Shown: positions 26,898 to 37,783 of the stretch, in pieces
Position numbering within the stretch: position 1 is the first letter of the stretch
How the letters are laid out: every line of letters starts with the position of its first letter
Source: Pseudomonas sp. A34-9
GTDB lineage: Bacteria > Pseudomonadota > Gammaproteobacteria > Pseudomonadales > Pseudomonadaceae
Assembly: GCF_029543085.1 (NCBI RefSeq)
Contig: NZ_CP119967.1
Location: 4,118,501-4,182,500 of the forward strand
Direction of reading: 5' to 3'
DNA length: 64,000 bases
Notes under the pieces: model-generated
What the model was told of the DNA's origin: nothing
The model's database searches: none
Seen by the model: the letters and a program-made list of their open reading frames with translations, nothing else
Made by a program: the position numbers and the translations under genes

Positions 26898-26931
26898 CGG
26901 AAACGGCACCTTCGGGTGCCGTTTTTGTTTT
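26898..26931 (+). terminator. Terminator of the nuo operon
   Basis: AAACGGCACC (26901-26910), TTCG loop, GGTGCCGTTT (26915-26924), then TTGTTTTTG: a classical UUCG-capped terminator 16 bases after nuoN. Confidence 0.95.
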
Positions 26932-26945
26932 TGTGGGATTCAACC

Positions 26946-27028
26946 TCAAAAGATCGCAGCCTTCGGCAGCTCCTACATTGGGATGGTATGCGGTCTGTAG
27001 GAGCTGCCGAAGGCTGCGATCTTTTGAC
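26946..27028. repeat. Long inverted repeat of the GAGCTGCCGAAGGCTGCGAT family
   Basis: TCAAAAGATCGCAGCCTTCG runs to CCTACA, and its inverse starts with TGTAGGAGCTGCC and returns to TCTTTTGA after about 20 bases. Second of the four copies; here the orientation of the arms is reversed relative to 11299-11386. Confidence 0.85.
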
Positions 27029-27206
27029 TTATAACGCTCTCCCCTTTCTAGGAATTTGCCTGCAAAGCGGTGAGCAATGGCTGACATTCTGCAGAAGGTA
27101 ATTACGGTTAAATTTGAGGATCACCTATCAAGTGGAGATCCACGAACCATGAAGCGGGATATTTTTTCAGCGTTGGTAGGCACATCCACCCTCTTCAGTG
27201 CCTGAC

Positions 27207-27241
27207 ATTCCGCTTTCGCGAGCAGGCTCGCTCCCACAGGT
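27207..27241. repeat. Single REP element
   Basis: CGCTTTCGCGAGCAGGCTCG followed by CTCCCACAGG, with no partner nearby. The rest of 27031-27270 shows no gene or clear structure. Confidence 0.75.
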
Positions 27242-27273
27242 TTGTGTGGCGTTCACTTAATCCATATAACCAC

Positions 27274-27289
27274 ATGACGAAATTGTAAT
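27274..27289 (+). promoter_or_regulatory. CopR/CzcR-type site before the OprD-like porin
   Basis: ATGACG-AAAT-TGTAAT fits the copper-box pattern known for CopR/CusR-type regulators (TGAC-N5-TGTNAT) as I recall it. It shares ATRACG-N4-TGTAAT with the sites before the PtrA-like gene and czcC. It lies 135 bases before the porin start. Confidence 0.5.
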
Positions 27290-27423
27290 TCCCGCATCAC
27301 CTTGGCGTTATCCGCAGCTTGCAACGATGTCACCCGGCGACCATGCCGGCGGGCCCTGCCCCGCCGAACAATAAAACCCACGCCGAAGCACGTTCCCGTT
27401 CTGCCGAACCCAAGGAGTGTTTG

Positions 27424-28749
27424 ATGGTTAACAATACAAAAATGTCGATGGCCGCTTTAGCGGTGGTGGTCGGCGCCGGGCCGTCCATGGTGTTTGCAGA
27501 AGACAAGCCTGAAGGCTTTGTCGAAGGCAGCAGCCTGACGGTGCTCAACCGCAACTTCTACTTCAATCGTGATCATCGCAACGGCCAATCCAGCCCGACC
27601 GGCAACGGTTATTCCGAAGCCTGGGCGCATGCGGTCATCAGCAAGTTCGAATCCGGTTTCACCCAAGGCACCGTCGGCGTTGGTGTCGATGCATTTGCGA
27701 TGATCGGGCTGAAGCTCGACACCGGCGACGGCCGTAATGGCGGGCGCAGTTCGTTTGATGTTCTTCCGGTCAACAGTGATGGTCAGGCGCGAGACGAATA
27801 CACCAAGGTCGGCGGCGCTGCGAAAATTCGAGCGTTCGATACGGTGGTCAGGGTCGGTGATGTATTCCCGGCCAACCCGGTAGTGGCGGCTGGTGACTCG
27901 CGTTTGCTGCCGGAGAGCTTTCGCGGGGTGACGGCGAGCAACACCAGTATTGAAGGTCTATCGGTTCAGGGCGGTCGCTTGCACGCGATGAGCCAACCGG
28001 TGTCCAGCGACATGCGCGAGAACTTCGCGACCTTCTACGCAGGCCCGGTCAATTCGCCGTGGATCGCTTACGGCGGCGGCGATTATGCGCTGAACAAAAA
28101 CCTCAGTTTCAGCCTGTACTCCAGTCGTCTCAAGGACGCCTGGAATCAGTACTACGCCGGCACTGCCTGGACCTATCCGCTGTCCGATGATCTGTCGCTG
28201 TTCGGTGGCCTGAACTACTACAAGGCGGTCGATGAGGGCAAACAGCTGCTCGGCGAGTTCGACAACAACATCTGGAGCGGCCGTGCCGGCGTGAAGTTTG
28301 GTGCCCACTCCGTCGCCCTCTCCCACCAGCGCAACAACGGCAATGACGACTTCGATTACCTGCGCCAGTCCGATTCGATCTTCCTCGACAACTCCATCCA
28401 GTACAGCGACTTCAACTCGCCGAAAGAGCGTTCGTGGATGGTGCGTTATGACCTCGACATGAGCACTTATGGCGTACCGGGTTTGTCGTTCATGACCCGC
28501 TATGCGCGCGGCACTGATGCCGACTATTCCAACGCCAACGCGGTGTACATGCGCCGCGATGCCGAGGGTAATCCGCTGACCGACCAGAAGCGCTGGGAAC
28601 GCGATATCGAAGTCAAATACGTGGTGCAAAGCGGTTCGATGAAAGACCTGTCACTGCGTTTGCGCCAGGCCACCACTCGCGCCACGGCGTTCGAATCCGA
28701 TCTGGATGAAGTGCGGGTGATTGTCGAGTATCCGCTGGCGATTCTCTGA
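27424..28749 (+). CDS. OprD family outer-membrane porin
   Basis: A 441-residue substrate-specific porin of the OprD family: signal peptide MVNNTKMSMAALAVVVGAG with cleavage near FAEDK, then an 18-strand barrel sequence. Family marks include GFVEGSSLTVLNRNFYFNRD, the SSFDVLP loop and a C-terminus ending in a hydrophobic strand (VRVIVEYPLAIL). AAGGAG precedes the ATG at 27424 by 7 bases. OprD porins take up amino acids, peptides or organic acids; the substrate here is unknown. The CopR-type site upstream suggests metal-dependent expression, reminiscent of copper-responsive OpdT in P. aeruginosa. Confidence 0.92.
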   Translation: MVNNTKMSMAALAVVVGAGPSMVFAEDKPEGFVEGSSLTVLNRNFYFNRDHRNGQSSPTGNGYSEAWAHAVISKFESGFTQGTVGVGVDAFAMIGLKLDTGDGRNGGRSSFDVLPVNSDGQARDEYTKVGGAAKIRAFDTVVRVGDVFPANPVVAAGDSRLLPESFRGVTASNTSIEGLSVQGGRLHAMSQPVSSDMRENFATFYAGPVNSPWIAYGGGDYALNKNLSFSLYSSRLKDAWNQYYAGTAWTYPLSDDLSLFGGLNYYKAVDEGKQLLGEFDNNIWSGRAGVKFGAHSVALSHQRNNGNDDFDYLRQSDSIFLDNSIQYSDFNSPKERSWMVRYDLDMSTYGVPGLSFMTRYARGTDADYSNANAVYMRRDAEGNPLTDQKRWERDIEVKYVVQSGSMKDLSLRLRQATTRATAFESDLDEVRVIVEYPLAIL

Positions 28750-28814
28750 CTTTACGAGCAATGCACATTCACCTTTAGAAGCTCCTTGCTCCTTTGGTAA
28801 GAGGTGAATTTTTT

Positions 28815-28840
28815 GGCGTCCTTCGGGGCGCTTTTTTTTG
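28815..28840 (+). terminator. Terminator of the OprD-like gene
   Basis: GCGTCC (28816-28821), TTCG loop, GGGCGC (28826-28831) with one G-T pair, followed by eight T. Confidence 0.85.
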
Positions 28841-28882
28841 CTTTGCGTTTTGCCGTGGTTATGTTTTCCAGGTTTAGGCCCG

Positions 28883-29160
28883 GCCCTCACCCTAGCCCTC
28901 TCCCAGAGGTAGAGGGGACTGACCGAGTTGGTTATTGAAGATACATCGACCTGAAAAACCGAGTCGTACTCAGGTTTTGAATGGCTTGAAGATCTATTCC
29001 CTTTCCCCCTCGCACCCCTGGGGGAGAGGGGACTGACCGAGTTGGTTGTCGAAGATACATCGACCTGAAAACCGAGTCGTACTCAGGTTTTGAATGGCTT
29101 GAAGATCTGCTCCCTTTCCCCCTCGCCCCCGTGGGGGAGAGGGCTGGGGTGAGGGGGTAG
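28883..29160. repeat. Non-coding inverted-repeat element, tandem double copy
   Basis: Bounded by CCCTCACCCTAGCCCTCTCC on the left and GGGAGAGGGCTGGGGTGAGG on the right. Inside, a unit with GACTGACCGAGTTGGTT, ACATCGACCTGAAAA and ACTCAGGTTTTGAATGG is repeated head to tail with a 114-base period. The other members are at 36848, 48730, 50205 and 55229. No ribosome site or codon bias supports a gene here. Confidence 0.85.
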
Positions 29161-29209
29161 GATTTTGAGGTCAACGCACAAACAACGGTTGAAAACTGGC
29201 CATTGATAA

Positions 29210-29590
29210 CTACGCGGTGGGATCGACGTTATCCAATGCCTTGTTCACCGCCAGTTCGCCAAGCATGACGACCTGCGCGATGCCGAGCAGGGTCTTGCGA
29301 TGGGTGCCGTTCAGCAGCGCGGCGAAGTCGCCGAGCATTACCGTGGCCGAGGCGAGGGATTCGCTGGCGTTGGCCAGTAATGATTCGGTGTCGGCTTTGG
29401 GATTGACCAGGAACATCTGGTTGGGGATGTACGGTGCGGACATGATGGCGGCTGAGGGTTTGAGGTAGAAGTCGAGGGCGCGGTCGGCGGCTTCGTGGAG
29501 TTTTCTAGTCTCAATGGAGACGTAGGGGGATGTTGAGGTGGTGTCAGGGGTGACGTCTGTTTCGGGAGGATTGGGTGTTGGCTTTTTCAT
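29210..29590 (-). CDS. DUF6124-type small protein
   Basis: A 126-residue protein I recognise as the DUF6124 type found widely in pseudomonads: a proline-rich start (MKKPTPNPPETD), the RKLHEAADRALDFYLKP segment, then ADTESLLANASESLASATVM and a helical end MLGELAVNKALDNVDP. There is no signal peptide or membrane segment. Its function is unknown; many paralogues exist per genome. The gene has only a weak GAG ribosome site and follows an unusually structured 300-base leader. The ATG overlaps the stop of an upstream reading frame (ATGA), suggesting translational control. Confidence 0.75.
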   Translation of the reverse strand: MKKPTPNPPETDVTPDTTSTSPYVSIETRKLHEAADRALDFYLKPSAAIMSAPYIPNQMFLVNPKADTESLLANASESLASATVMLGDFAALLNGTHRKTLLGIAQVVMLGELAVNKALDNVDPTA

Positions 29591-29905
29591 AATGTTTTAC
29601 TCAGCTTGAAGGTGGAGCTGGCCCTTTCGGTTCCACGCGAAAGGGTGGCAGCTGTACGCAGGTTGGAACCCGGGCAACTGAGCAAACCCGACAGACTCGA
29701 AGTCTCCCGCGCACAGCCGCCATAACGGAGTGCACACATGAAAGTGCGCAAGCATACGTCATGAACAGTGCGTTTTGCTTCAGTTGAGCCACGGGGTTCC
29801 AATCCCGATCGCTGATTTGGCAGCGACCCACACAGGCTAGAGAGCGGACGTCCGACGGACAACCTGAAAACATTGTGGGAAGGTTCCGTATTTCCCACAC
29901 AACCT
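29591..29905 (-). ncRNA. Candidate structured 5' leader of the DUF6124 gene
   Basis: Read on the minus strand this gap holds a chain of stems. TGTGGGAA/TTCCCACA (arms 29892-29899 and 29874-29881) comes first, then GTCCG-T-CGGAC and GGTCGCTG/CAGCGATC. GCGCAC/GTGTGC (one G-U pair) and AGACT-TCG-AGTCT follow. The last is CCCTTTCG/CGAAAGGG (29638-29645 and 29622-29629), extended by GCTG/CAGC. A long-range match TTGGAACCC/GGGTTCCAA links the middle to the end. I believe similar leaders precede other DUF6124 genes but cannot check that here. Confidence 0.4.
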
Positions 29906-29933
29906 TTAAACATCACGAATTGAAATACAGAAC

Positions 29934-30019
29934 GTGTAGGAGCTGCCGAAGGCTGCGATCTTTTGATCTTGATCTTTAACATCAAAGTCAAAAGATCGCA
30001 GCCTTCGGCAGCTCCTACG
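29934..30019. repeat. Long inverted repeat of the GAGCTGCCGAAGGCTGCGAT family
   Basis: Third copy, with arms from TGTAGGAGCTGCCG to TCTTTTGATC and back to CGGCAGCTCCTAC, between the DUF6124 leader and the DUF2790 gene. Confidence 0.85.
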
Positions 30020-30046
30020 CGGGACCGCGTTTAGACTTTACAGATT

Positions 30047-30385
30047 TCAGCTACCGCCGTTCCGGCACACGCCCATCACGTTGTACTTGATGGTGTTGAG
30101 CTGACCTTTCGAATCCTCGTAGGTCATCGCGGTCGGCACCACCTTGCACGCAGGCTGCGGCTTCACCACGCTCACCACCTTGACCACGTCCAGCTTCATT
30201 CCGTATTCGTAATCCTTCACCACCGGCGGCGCTTTGCCCTGGTTGGCGGCGTACTGTTCCATGGCTTTGCTGTTGGCGCTGAGCGCACGTTCGAAGGTGC
30301 GGTCGCCACCGCCTTCAGCCAGCACATTTACCGACATCGCCATGACAGCGGCGAATGCGATCAACTTGAGTACTTTCATATCCAT
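30047..30385 (-). CDS. Exported PtrA-N / DUF2790 fusion protein
   Basis: A 112-residue protein with signal peptide (MDMKVLKLIAFAAVMAMSVN, cleavage near VLAEGG). The mature part begins EGGGDRTFERAL, the PtrA N-terminal motif, and continues into a DUF2790 domain (DYEYGMKLDVVKVVSV to YNVMGVCRNGGS) with two cysteines. It is predicted periplasmic. PtrA of P. aeruginosa is a copper-induced small protein. The tandem with the next gene and with czcCBA points to metal stress; the molecular role is unknown. The ATG at 30385 has GGGAAG upstream; an ATG six bases in is the alternative. Confidence 0.8.
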   Translation of the reverse strand: MDMKVLKLIAFAAVMAMSVNVLAEGGGDRTFERALSANSKAMEQYAANQGKAPPVVKDYEYGMKLDVVKVVSVVKPQPACKVVPTAMTYEDSKGQLNTIKYNVMGVCRNGGS

Positions 30386-30396
30386 TTACTTCCCGT

Positions 30397-30419
30397 CCGG
30401 GCTTGAAAAAAAAGCCCGG
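30397..30419 (-). other. Hairpin between the two PtrA-like genes
   Basis: CCGGGCTT (30397-30404) and AAGCCCGG (30412-30419) form a perfect 8-bp stem 41 bases after the PtrA-like stop and just before the DUF2790 gene's ribosome site. On the minus strand the loop is U-rich, but no U-run follows the stem. It could reduce read-through into, or translation of, the second gene. Confidence 0.5.
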
Positions 30420-30459
30420 CATCGATGCGCGATGAAGGGCTTGTTCAGCTGCAGCAGGC

Positions 30460-30663
30460 TTACAGGTCGCGGGTTTTGTCGTCTTTCTTGTCATTGACGA
30501 CAACCGGGTTGCCGGCGGCTTTCTCCTTGGCGACGAACACCTCCATGGAGCGGTCGTTGTGGGTCATCATCCGGTCGAATGTGCGGTCACCACCGCCCTC
30601 AGCCATGACCAGGGAAGACATCGCCAATGCCACCACAAAAGCACCCATCTGTACGATTTTCAT
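30460..30663 (-). CDS. Small exported PtrA-like protein
   Basis: A 67-residue protein: signal peptide MKIVQMGAFVVALAMSSLVMA, then EGGGDRTFDRMMTHNDRSME, the same PtrA N-terminal motif as its downstream neighbour, and a charged C-terminus ending KKDDKTRDL. It is predicted periplasmic, with no cysteines or membrane segment in the mature part. A shared CzcR/CopR-type site at 30736-30751 lies about 75 bases before the start, so copper, zinc or cadmium induction is likely. GAGGAATC upstream of the ATG serves as ribosome site. Confidence 0.8.
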   Translation of the reverse strand: MKIVQMGAFVVALAMSSLVMAEGGGDRTFDRMMTHNDRSMEVFVAKEKAAGNPVVVNDKKDDKTRDL

Positions 30664-30735
30664 CTTTGATTCCTCGTTTAAGTAACTGACGGGATCAAGG
30701 TAACAATCCGAACCTTTCGTGACGGTGGCGTGGAA

Positions 30736-30751
30736 ATTACATATCCGTTAT
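30736..30751 (-). promoter_or_regulatory. CopR/CzcR-type site before the PtrA-like gene
   Basis: The minus strand reads ATAACG-GATA-TGTAAT. It differs from the site before czcC by one spacer base, and the identity continues into TTCCA just downstream in both, apart from one extra base in the czcC copy. Confidence 0.6.
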
Positions 30752-30784
30752 GTGCCCGGCACTCTTCTGAAGCCGAACACAAAA

Positions 30785-30876
30785 CCTGTAGGAGTGAGCC
30801 TGCTCGCGATAGCGGTGGGTCAGTCAATTTAGATCTGACTGATAGACCGCTATCGCGAGCAGGCTCACTCCCACAG
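30785..30876. repeat. REP pair after czcA
   Basis: CTGTAGGAGTGAGCCTGCTC with CGCGATAGCGGT, and its inverse ACCGCTATCGCGAGCAGGCT ending CACTCCCACAG, separated by about 30 bases. The long hairpin lies 11 bases beyond the czcA stop and may act as its transcript end. Confidence 0.85.
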
Positions 30877-30886
30877 GGGGGATTAC

Positions 30887-34051
<3,165 letters not shown>

Positions 34052-35239
34052 TTAATGGCTGTGCTCGGCTGAGGCTTTGCCCAGTTCCGATTTGAGGACG
34101 AAGCTGCCAGCGCTGGCGACTTGCGCGCCCGGTTCCAGCCCCTGAGTAATTTCCACGTGGCCGGCGGCGCGACTGCCCAGTTCCACCGCGCGCGCTTCGA
34201 AACCGTCGTCGGTACGCACGAACACCGTGGGTTTATCCTCGACGGTCTGGATCGCGGTTTCCGGCACGGCGACTTGCGCTTCGCGGCTGTCGGTCGCCAC
34301 CAGCGCAGTGACGAACAGACCGGGGCGCCATGAGCCTTGCGGGTTTTCCAAGGTGACGCGAACCGTTGCGGTACGAGTCTGTTCGCCGAGCAAGCTGCCG
34401 ACGTAAGCCACGCTGCCGACCACTTCTGCGTTGAGTTCCGGGGCGCTGACGGTGACCGCTTTGCCCACTTGCACCTTGTTCAGATCCTTCGGTGAAACGC
34501 CGAATGTGACCCACACTCGCGACAGATCCGAGAGGGTGAATGCCGCCGTGGATTCATCGACCACTTCCCCCGGCGTCAGGTGTTTTTCCACCACGACACC
34601 GTCGAACGGCGCGCGTAATTCGTAGCGGTTGCCGCCAGTGGCGACCACGCTGCCGCTGAGCACGCTGATCTTTTGCCGGGCATTGCTCACGGCAATTTCC
34701 GCCTCTTGCAACGCCTGGCGCGCCTGGAGGAAATCCTGCTCGGCGGAGATCTTGTCCTGCCACAGCTTTTTCTCGCGCTCATAGGTGGTGCGCGCCAAGG
34801 CCAAACGCCGTTGCGCGGCGGCTTGCTCGCTGCGTTGTTCGGAGATCTGCTGACTGGCGATCACCGCCAGTAACTGGCCCTTCTTCACGGTTTGCCCGAG
34901 GTTGACCGCCACCGTCTCGACCACGCCCGGCACACGCGGCACGACGTGGGCGGTGCGGTCTTCGTCAAAGCGCACTTCGCCAGGGAACGGCAAGCCAAGG
35001 CTGATGTTTTGCGGTTTTGCTTCGGCCAGTTGAATGCCGGCAGCAGTGATTTGCTCGGCACTCAATTCGATGTGCCCCTCTTCGCCATGTTCAGCCGCTG
35101 CGCCTTCTTCAGCGTGATCGGCATGTTCAGCCGCCTCATCGGCGTGGGCATCGATGCTTGCATTGCCCGCCCACTGCGAGCCGATACCAATGCCCAGGGC
35201 CAACGTCGCCACTGCGACCACCATCAGTTTTTTATCCAT
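34052..35239 (-). CDS. czcB: Metal efflux periplasmic adaptor, CzcB family
   Basis: The membrane-fusion protein linking CzcA to CzcC, 395 residues. It starts MDKKLMVVAVATLALGIGIG (signal anchor), then a His/Glu-rich stretch AHADEAAEHADHAEEG likely to bind metal. Biotinyl-lipoyl halves (VPRVPGVVETVAVNLGQTVK and YELRAPFDGVVVEKHLTPGE) surround a coiled-coil hairpin. GAGGAG precedes the ATG at 35239. An upstream in-frame start would run into the czcC end and is unlikely. Confidence 0.93.
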   Translation of the reverse strand: MDKKLMVVAVATLALGIGIGSQWAGNASIDAHADEAAEHADHAEEGAAAEHGEEGHIELSAEQITAAGIQLAEAKPQNISLGLPFPGEVRFDEDRTAHVVPRVPGVVETVAVNLGQTVKKGQLLAVIASQQISEQRSEQAAAQRRLALARTTYEREKKLWQDKISAEQDFLQARQALQEAEIAVSNARQKISVLSGSVVATGGNRYELRAPFDGVVVEKHLTPGEVVDESTAAFTLSDLSRVWVTFGVSPKDLNKVQVGKAVTVSAPELNAEVVGSVAYVGSLLGEQTRTATVRVTLENPQGSWRPGLFVTALVATDSREAQVAVPETAIQTVEDKPTVFVRTDDGFEARAVELGSRAAGHVEITQGLEPGAQVASAGSFVLKSELGKASAEHSH

Positions 35240-35288
35240 GGAAACTCCTCTGCGCCGCGCCATCGCGCAGTTGTCTGAAAAATGAAAT

Positions 35289-36554
35289 TCAACGGCTGAC
35301 GCTGAGGTCGCCAAAGATCCGTTCGATGCGCACGCGGGCGTCGGTCGCTTCGCTGACGGCCTGGATGTACTGGCTGCGAGCGCTGATCAACGTGCGCTGC
35401 GCATCGAGTACATCGAGGAAGCCGAACTTGCCCATTTCGAAACCGCGCGTGGCGCTGTCGACCGCACTTTGCGCAGCAGGCAGGATGGTCTGGTTGAAAG
35501 CTGTGACTTCGCCGTTGGCGGTCTGCCATTGCGCAAGGCTGGTCTGGATTTCGGTGCGCAAACGCAGCTCGGTGGCGTTGCGCAGATCCCGCGCCTGATC
35601 GGTTCGCCGCGCCGCCGCGAGCACGTTGCCCTGATTGCGGTTAAACAGCGGAATCGGCATCGACAGCCCAACCACGTTGACCCGCTCGCGCTCGGTTTCG
35701 CTGTATTGGCTGCCGATGCTCACGGTCAGGTCGGGGATGCGTTGGGATTTTTCCAGCCCCAGCGACGCTTCACGCTGATCGATCTGCAGCGTGGCCAGAC
35801 GCAATTCGGCGGTTTCGTTCAGACGCTCGAGCAATCTTGTCGGCGGAGGCACGGCCGGCATGCTTTGCGTGGGTGCCTGCACCTTGGTCGAGGTCGGCAA
35901 CGGTGCGCCCATGACTTGCGCCAATTGTTGATACGCGTTGGCCTGATCGCGTTCGGCGCGGCTCAGTTCCAGGCGTACTTCTGAGAGTTGCACTTGCGCC
36001 CGCGTGCCTTCGACCGGGGAAGATTTGCCGGCCTCGATCCGCCCTTGCGCCACGCGCAAGCCGTGCTCGGCCAGTTGCAGTGATTGCCGCGACAACTGCA
36101 AACGTTGCTGCGCGGTTTGTGCGCTGTTGAACGCCTGAATCACATCGGCGCGCAAGGTGTTGCGCTTGCGCTCCAGCTCGATGCCGGCGGCGTCCTGCGC
36201 GCGGCTGGCGACGTCGATCCGCGCGCCGCGTTTGCCACCCAGTTCGATCGGCTGGCTGAGCATCACCGTGGTGGTGCGCGAGTCGCGGCGGGTGTCCTCG
36301 GCCTCCCACGAGACCTCGGGGTTGGGGATCAGCCCGGCCTGTTGGCGGTCACCTTCCGCGATGCCGATTTCCCACTTTGCAGCGGCCAGATCCGGGTTGC
36401 CGGCGAAGGCCGTTTGCAGGGCCTGATCGAGGGTCAGGGTCGATGCGCCCGCGAGGCTGGTGCTGGCCAGCAGCAGAATGCCGCTGGCGATTTTTTTCAG
36501 GCGTGATCGCGCCGTCAGTTGTCTTGAACCGGGCAATGGAAGACTTCCTTTCAT
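35289..36554 (-). CDS. czcC: Metal efflux outer-membrane channel, CzcC family
   Basis: A TolC-type outer-membrane factor, 421 residues, with two repeated OEP domains (LTLDQALQTAFAGNPDLAAAK first; LNETAELRLATLQIDQREAS second). The N-terminus holds a signal peptide after a charged start (LKKIASGILLLASTSLAGAS). First gene of the czcCBA operon, divergent from the two-component genes. The start codon at 36554 lacks a strong ribosome site. A CzcR/CopR-type box lies about 60 bases upstream, so the encoded regulator probably controls it. Confidence 0.92.
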   Translation of the reverse strand: MKGSLPLPGSRQLTARSRLKKIASGILLLASTSLAGASTLTLDQALQTAFAGNPDLAAAKWEIGIAEGDRQQAGLIPNPEVSWEAEDTRRDSRTTTVMLSQPIELGGKRGARIDVASRAQDAAGIELERKRNTLRADVIQAFNSAQTAQQRLQLSRQSLQLAEHGLRVAQGRIEAGKSSPVEGTRAQVQLSEVRLELSRAERDQANAYQQLAQVMGAPLPTSTKVQAPTQSMPAVPPPTRLLERLNETAELRLATLQIDQREASLGLEKSQRIPDLTVSIGSQYSETERERVNVVGLSMPIPLFNRNQGNVLAAARRTDQARDLRNATELRLRTEIQTSLAQWQTANGEVTAFNQTILPAAQSAVDSATRGFEMGKFGFLDVLDAQRTLISARSQYIQAVSEATDARVRIERIFGDLSVSR

Positions 36555-36613
36555 CAGGATTTTTCGATGCCGCCACGGTAGGGTTTTGAACTTATCGACA
36601 AGGTGACTGGAAC

Positions 36614-36629
36614 ATTACAAATCCGTTAT
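36614..36629 (-). promoter_or_regulatory. CopR/CzcR-type site before czcC
   Basis: The minus strand reads ATAACG-GATT-TGTAAT, followed by GTTCCA. It sits between czcC and the divergent regulator genes, where an autoregulated OmpR-type response regulator would bind. Confidence 0.6.
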
Positions 36630-36847
36630 CCACGGTTTGCCTGATTTGTTTTGTTTTAGGATGCGAAGTGCAAATGGCGTTATCGAAATACATCGAAACA
36701 AAAACACGGTAGTTATCTGCTGTACAGCACTTGCCGGAATCAAACTGATGAGAATTTTGTAGTTCACGCTGCGACCGACTGTCGCAGAACACTGTTTAAA
36801 GCAATTGGTTGTTGACCCTGTAGTCGCTACAACCTTTATCGTGCCTG

Positions 36848-37028
36848 CCTCCCCTCACCCCAGCCCTCTCCCGGGGGGAGAGGGAGCCGACCGAGGTGTA
36901 TGGCACTTTCCATCGACCTGTTAAATCAAGTCGATTATGGATTCAGTAAAGATGTTCCACGTCGGTGTAGTTCTGAAGCATCCCGCGTTCAGTCCCCTCT
37001 CCCTCTGGGAGAGGGTTAGGGTGAGGGG
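36848..37028. repeat. Non-coding inverted-repeat element, single copy
   Basis: Left end CCCTCACCCCAGCCCTCTCC, right end GGGAGAGGGTTAGGGTGAGG. Inside, CCGACCGAGGTG, CATCGACCTGTTAAA, GTCGATTATGGATTC and TTCAGTCCCCTCTC are shared with the copies at 48730 and 50205. It separates the czcC promoter from the regulator start, so the czcR promoter must lie inside it, after it, or before it (possible TTGACC-17-TTTATC at 36812-36840). Confidence 0.85.
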
Positions 37029-37108
37029 CTTCTTAAGCAATGACAAAAACAACAACTTTTCCCGACCGCCTTAATTAACTATCCATTAAATAAAAGTGGT
37101 GAAAGATC

Positions 37109-37783
37109 ATGCGAATCCTTGTAATCGAGGACGAGCTTAAAGCTGCCGAATACTTGCATCAGGGTTTGACCGAAAGTGGTTATGTCGTTGACCACGCCGC
37201 CACCGGTGCCGATGGCCTGCATCTGGCGCAACAACACGCGTATGACCTGATTATTCTCGACGTCAACCTGCCGGAACTCGACGGCTGGGGCGTACTGGAG
37301 CAACTGCGTCGCACGCATTCGACACGGGTGATGATGCTCACCGCGCGCGGGCGCCTGGCCGACAAGATTCGCGGCCTCGACCTGGGTGCCGATGATTATC
37401 TGGTCAAGCCGTTCGAGTTCCCCGAACTGCTGGCACGGGTACGCACGTTGATGCGGCGCAGCGAAAACATCCCGGTGCCGCAGGTGCTGAAAGTCGCTGA
37501 TCTGGAATTAGATCCGGGCCGCCATCGCGCGTTTCGCGGGCAACAGCGTATCGACCTGACCACCAAGGAATTCGCCCTGTTGCATCTGCTGATGCGCCAG
37601 TCCGGCGAGGTGCTGACCCGCACGCAAATCATCTCGCTGGTGTGGGACATGAATTTTGACTGCGACACCAACGTGGTCGAAGTGTCGATCCGCCGCTTGC
37701 GGGCGAAGATCGACGACCCGTTCGACAGCAAACTGATCCACACCCTGCGCGGTGTCGGCTATGTCCTGGAGGCGCGGGAATGA
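37109..37783 (+). CDS. czcR: Heavy-metal response regulator, CzcR/CopR type
   Basis: An OmpR-family response regulator, 224 residues: receiver domain with acidic ED pair at 7-8, phospho-acceptor D51 ([15 protein letters not shown]) and lysine in [12 protein letters not shown], then a winged-helix DNA-binding domain ([40 protein letters not shown]). Such regulators (CzcR, CopR, IrlR) respond to Zn/Cd/Co or Cu. It is divergent from czcCBA and overlaps the kinase gene by ATGA. The three ATRACG-N4-TGTAAT sites in this window are the best candidates for its targets. Confidence 0.92.
   Translation: MRILVIEDELKAAEYLHQGLTESGYVVDHAATGADGLHLAQQHAYDLIILDVNLPELDGWGVLEQLRRTHSTRVMMLTARGRLADKIRGLDLGADDYLVKPFEFPELLARVRTLMRRSENIPVPQVLKVADLELDPGRHRAFRGQQRIDLTTKEFALLHLLMRQSGEVLTRTQIISLVWDMNFDCDTNVVEVSIRRLRAKIDDPFDSKLIHTLRGVGYVLEARE

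Noticed and set aside
28883..29160. CRISPR-like reading of the tandem 114-base units
   Set aside because: There are only two units, no short conserved repeats with unique spacers, and no cas genes. It is a duplicated intergenic element.
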